Shown here: piece after piece, positions 61,546 to 64,000 of the stretch
Position numbering within the stretch: the stretch's first letter is position 1
How the letters are laid out: each line of letters opens with the position of its first letter
Assembly (NCBI RefSeq): GCF_028705895.1
Contig: NZ_JAQWCQ010000004.1
Location: 1-64,000, forward strand
DNA length: 64,000 bases
Direction of reading: 5' to 3'
DNA from: Massilibacteroides sp.
GTDB taxonomy: Bacteria; Bacteroidota; Bacteroidia; Bacteroidales; Tannerellaceae
The notes under the pieces: model-generated
Databases searched by the model: none
Told to the model about the DNA's origin: nothing
Seen by the model: the letters and a program-made list of their open reading frames with translations, nothing else
Made by a program: the position numbers and the translations under genes

Positions 61546-63912
61546 ATGAATAAAGAATTAGTATTAGCATTTCGCTCCCTGTTTAAGAAAGGACGTAACA
61601 ATCATATCAAGATACTGTCATTAGCCGTAGGCTTGGCGATGGGCTTGGTACTGATCGCTAAAGTCTATTTTGAGCAGACGTTTGATAATTTCTATCCGGA
61701 TGGAGACCGGGTTTATCATCTGACTGAGAATTTTACAAAGGCAGATGATGATGAGCCCGGGTGGCATAACCGTGTTAGCGGTGCCATAGCCGTTGGAATG
61801 CGTGAAGAATTACCGGAAGTAGAAGCCGGAACTCGCTTTACTAATCTTGGATTACAAGATGCGATCTTCTATACAACAGACGATAAACGCAATTATTCCG
61901 GCAATTTTATTCTTGCTGATTCCTGTCTGTTTGATGTGCTTCCGCGTCCTGTTCTCGCCGGTGATGTGAAGCAAACATTGTCTCGTCCGATGTATGTGAT
62001 CGTATCTAAAAGTATTGCCGATAAGATCGGTTCGGATGTGATCGGGAAAACAATAGAAATGGATACGTATCCCGGTAAGATCATGACTATCGGAGCTATC
62101 TTTGACGATATACCCGAAAACTCGCACTATCGTTATGATGTGGCAATTTCTATGTCTTCGATCGGTGAGTTTATGTGGGACGGCTCGATGAATTGGTTGG
62201 GTAATGACCGTTATTCGGCTTATGTCCGTTTATCAAAAGGGGTAACACCTGAGTCTATAGCCGCGTCAATGCATGAAATGCAAACCAGACATCAACCGAT
62301 GGAAAAGTTGAAAAAATTGGGTATGGATATTTATTATACGCTAAATCCCTTGCTAACCATCCATTCCGCAGATCAGAATGTGAAACGTATGTCTCTTTTA
62401 TTAGGATTACTTGCCTTTGCCTTGTTGTTTACTGCAGTAATGAACTATATTCTGATTGTTATTTCCACATTGGTTGGTCGTTCAAAAGAAGTGGCGGTTT
62501 ATAAATGTTATGGTGCTTCGGGTAAAAATATCACATCTCTGATGTTGGCCGAAACCACAGTACATCTTACGATCTCCATAATAACGGCTGTTTTACTTGT
62601 TGCTGCTTGCCAGCCTATTGTAAAAGAATTATTGGGTACATCCTTAATCGCCTTGTTGTCTTGGGAGGCTTGCTTACTGCTGTTGGGTGTATGTGTACTT
62701 GTTTATCTGTTAGCAGGATTAATTCCGGCCCAATTATTTGCACGTATCCCTGTTGCTGTTGCGTTTCGTAATTACCGCGAGTCCCGTCGGAACTGGAAAT
62801 TGGGATTGTTGTTTATCCAGTTTATTGCTTGTGCATTTCTGGTTACTCTGCTTGTGATTATTGGTCGTCAATATACCCTGATGGTCAATGATAATCCCGG
62901 ATATAATTACGAGAACGTGGTTTATTGTGAAACCTTTGGTACTAACAAGGAAAGACGACAACAGGCAATTAATGAATTAAGTCGTATTCCGGGTGTAGAT
63001 ATGGTAGCTACCTCATCGACTTTGCCTTTTCAGGGAATGTCAGGAAATAATGTTTCTCTTCCCGGTAGAGATGAAGAACTGTTCAATTTTGCAGATATGG
63101 AAGATGCGGACATAAATTACTTTAAGTTATTGCAAATCCCCATTATGTCAGGAAAGGCATTCGATGAAAATAGTGCAGAAGGAGATATTGTAGTCAGTAA
63201 ATCCTTTGAAGAAAAGATGGCACTTATGTGTGGTTGGACTGATGGAGCCGTAGGAAAAGAAGTAAGATTGAGTCAATGGGAATTACGCCGTATTGTGGGT
63301 GTATATAATGATATTCGTGTTTCTTCTATAGCCAATATGGACGAGCGTCCGAGTGTATTGCTTTATACTAAAGAACCTCAGAATATTATTACTGTTCGTC
63401 TGCATCAGATGAATTCGGAGTTAATACAGCAGGTAACGTCAGTTTTGGAAAACTCTATGCCGGACAAGCATCTTGTAGTCATACCATACAGTGAAGAGAT
63501 GATAAATCTGTATAAAGACTCCCGCGTATTTCGTGATTCAGTCATGATCGGAGGTATTGTAACACTGCTTATTTCCCTGATCGGATTGGTTGGATATACG
63601 AATGACGAAATAAACCGTCGCAGAGCCGAAATTGCTGTCAGGCGGATAAACGGCGCAACTTTACTGGATATTTTACGTATTTTCTTAATAGATATATTGA
63701 AAATTGCTATACCCGCTATTGTACTGGGAGGTATTGCGGCTTACTTCACTGCAGTAAAATGGCAGGAGCAATTTGCCGAAAAAAGTTCGCTGACTATTTT
63801 CTTGTTTATCGCTTGCGGTTTGGCGGTACTTTCAATCATCTTAACTTTAGTAAGTATCAATGGATATCGGGTAGCCAATCAAAATCCGGTAGAAAGTCTA
63901 AGAAATCAATAA
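61546..63912 (+). CDS. MacB/FtsX-type ABC transporter permease 2
   Basis: A 788-residue paralogue of permease 1 with the same order: N-terminal helix (ILSLAVGLAMGLVLIAKVYFE), a periplasmic domain, a helix block with the FtsX motif (ILIVISTLVGRSKEVAVYKCYGASG), more helices, a second periplasmic domain, and the C-terminal block (EINRRRAEIAVRRINGATLLDIL). No Walker motifs are present. It probably forms a heteromeric pair with a neighbouring permease; the ATPase must come from elsewhere, possibly beyond the right edge. Confidence 0.92.
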   Translation: MNKELVLAFRSLFKKGRNNHIKILSLAVGLAMGLVLIAKVYFEQTFDNFYPDGDRVYHLTENFTKADDDEPGWHNRVSGAIAVGMREELPEVEAGTRFTNLGLQDAIFYTTDDKRNYSGNFILADSCLFDVLPRPVLAGDVKQTLSRPMYVIVSKSIADKIGSDVIGKTIEMDTYPGKIMTIGAIFDDIPENSHYRYDVAISMSSIGEFMWDGSMNWLGNDRYSAYVRLSKGVTPESIAASMHEMQTRHQPMEKLKKLGMDIYYTLNPLLTIHSADQNVKRMSLLLGLLAFALLFTAVMNYILIVISTLVGRSKEVAVYKCYGASGKNITSLMLAETTVHLTISIITAVLLVAACQPIVKELLGTSLIALLSWEACLLLLGVCVLVYLLAGLIPAQLFARIPVAVAFRNYRESRRNWKLGLLFIQFIACAFLVTLLVIIGRQYTLMVNDNPGYNYENVVYCETFGTNKERRQQAINELSRIPGVDMVATSSTLPFQGMSGNNVSLPGRDEELFNFADMEDADINYFKLLQIPIMSGKAFDENSAEGDIVVSKSFEEKMALMCGWTDGAVGKEVRLSQWELRRIVGVYNDIRVSSIANMDERPSVLLYTKEPQNIITVRLHQMNSELIQQVTSVLENSMPDKHLVVIPYSEEMINLYKDSRVFRDSVMIGGIVTLLISLIGLVGYTNDEINRRRAEIAVRRINGATLLDILRIFLIDILKIAIPAIVLGGIAAYFTAVKWQEQFAEKSSLTIFLFIACGLAVLSIILTLVSINGYRVANQNPVESLRNQ

Positions 63913-63923
63913 TCATATATAGT

Positions 63924-64000
63924 ATGAATAATTTGTTGAATATAAAATTCTTTTTGAAGTTTCTCAGCAGAAACAAAGTCTATACACTGATTAATGTGTT
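63924..64000 (+). CDS. Third MacB/FtsX-type permease, 5' end only
   Basis: The ATG at 63924, 11 nt after the previous stop, opens MNNLLNIKFFLKFLSRNKVY followed by TLINV, the usual start of Bacteroidetes MacB-like permeases (FLRKNKLYTLINIFGL-type). The frame runs off the window after 25 codons. It indicates that the operon continues. Confidence 0.75.
   Translation, partial: MNNLLNIKFFLKFLSRNKVYTLINV

Overview
This window looks like a chromosomal segment of an anaerobic gut-type Bacteroidales bacterium, most likely Parabacteroides or a close Bacteroides relative. The evidence is a SusC/SusD pair with xylan-type carbohydrate enzymes, repeated Bacteroidetes promoter boxes (TAnnTTTG, several with TTTG or TTG about 19 nt upstream), a ferredoxin-linked 2-oxoacid oxidoreductase, pyruvate phosphate dikinase, and Bacteroidetes-only families (DUF5686, DUF6057, DUF3244, DUF4488-like, 6-bladed beta-propeller lipoproteins). 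The species cannot be fixed from sequence reading alone.

Layout. 1-1.9 kb: tRNA-Ser(UGA) on the minus strand with promoter and terminator, a decayed IS1380-type transposase, one copy of a 138-nt dispersed repeat, and a DUF2007 protein. 1.9-7.3 kb: histidine operon hisG-GNAT-hisD-hisC-hisB-lipoprotein, preceded by a complete attenuator (a leader peptide with five consecutive His codons, an antiterminator and a terminator). 7.3-19.9 kb, minus strand: Tex, a DEAD-box helicase, a MltF-like solute-binding protein, a putative porin, the four-subunit 2-oxoacid:ferredoxin oxidoreductase with an extra 56-aa membrane protein inside the operon, a TPR protein and GlnRS. 20.1-26.6 kb: a decaying accessory cluster of an aspartyl protease and three 6-bladed beta-propeller proteins (one broken by an amber stop). 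It also holds remnants of a TPR regulator, a radical-SAM maturase and DUF3244 protein(s), and a 135-nt direct repeat. 27.0-29.7 kb: NtrY-like kinase and NtrC-like sigma-54 activator. 29.8-43.6 kb: a probable xylan utilisation locus with a membrane-anchored AraC regulator, a CE1-type esterase, SusC/SusD and a GH43-CBM6-GH8 fusion enzyme. Between SusD and the fusion enzyme lies a coupled pair, a CxxCH beta-propeller lipoprotein and a DUF6057 membrane protein, whose link to the locus is uncertain. 43.7-56.2 kb: housekeeping genes (tsaD, tag, rlmD, ppdK), a lytic transglycosylase MltF, a DUF5686 outer-membrane protein and a thioesterase, with broken small genes at 45.4-47.3 kb. 56.3-64 kb: second copy of the dispersed repeat, then a TolC-HlyD-permease-permease-permease operon that runs off the window.

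How it fits together. The most interesting regulatory reading is that the NtrY/NtrC pair at 27-29.7 kb may control the efflux operon at 56.6 kb. That operon has a sigma-54-like -24/-12 element, and upstream of it an inverted repeat (AATAGTGTC/GACACTATT) that is nearly the same as one just downstream of the kinase gene. The most distinctive enzyme is the GH43-CBM6-GH8 fusion, which would join side-chain or xylosidase cleavage to reducing-end xylose release in one secreted protein. No CRISPR array, prophage or intact insertion sequence was seen.
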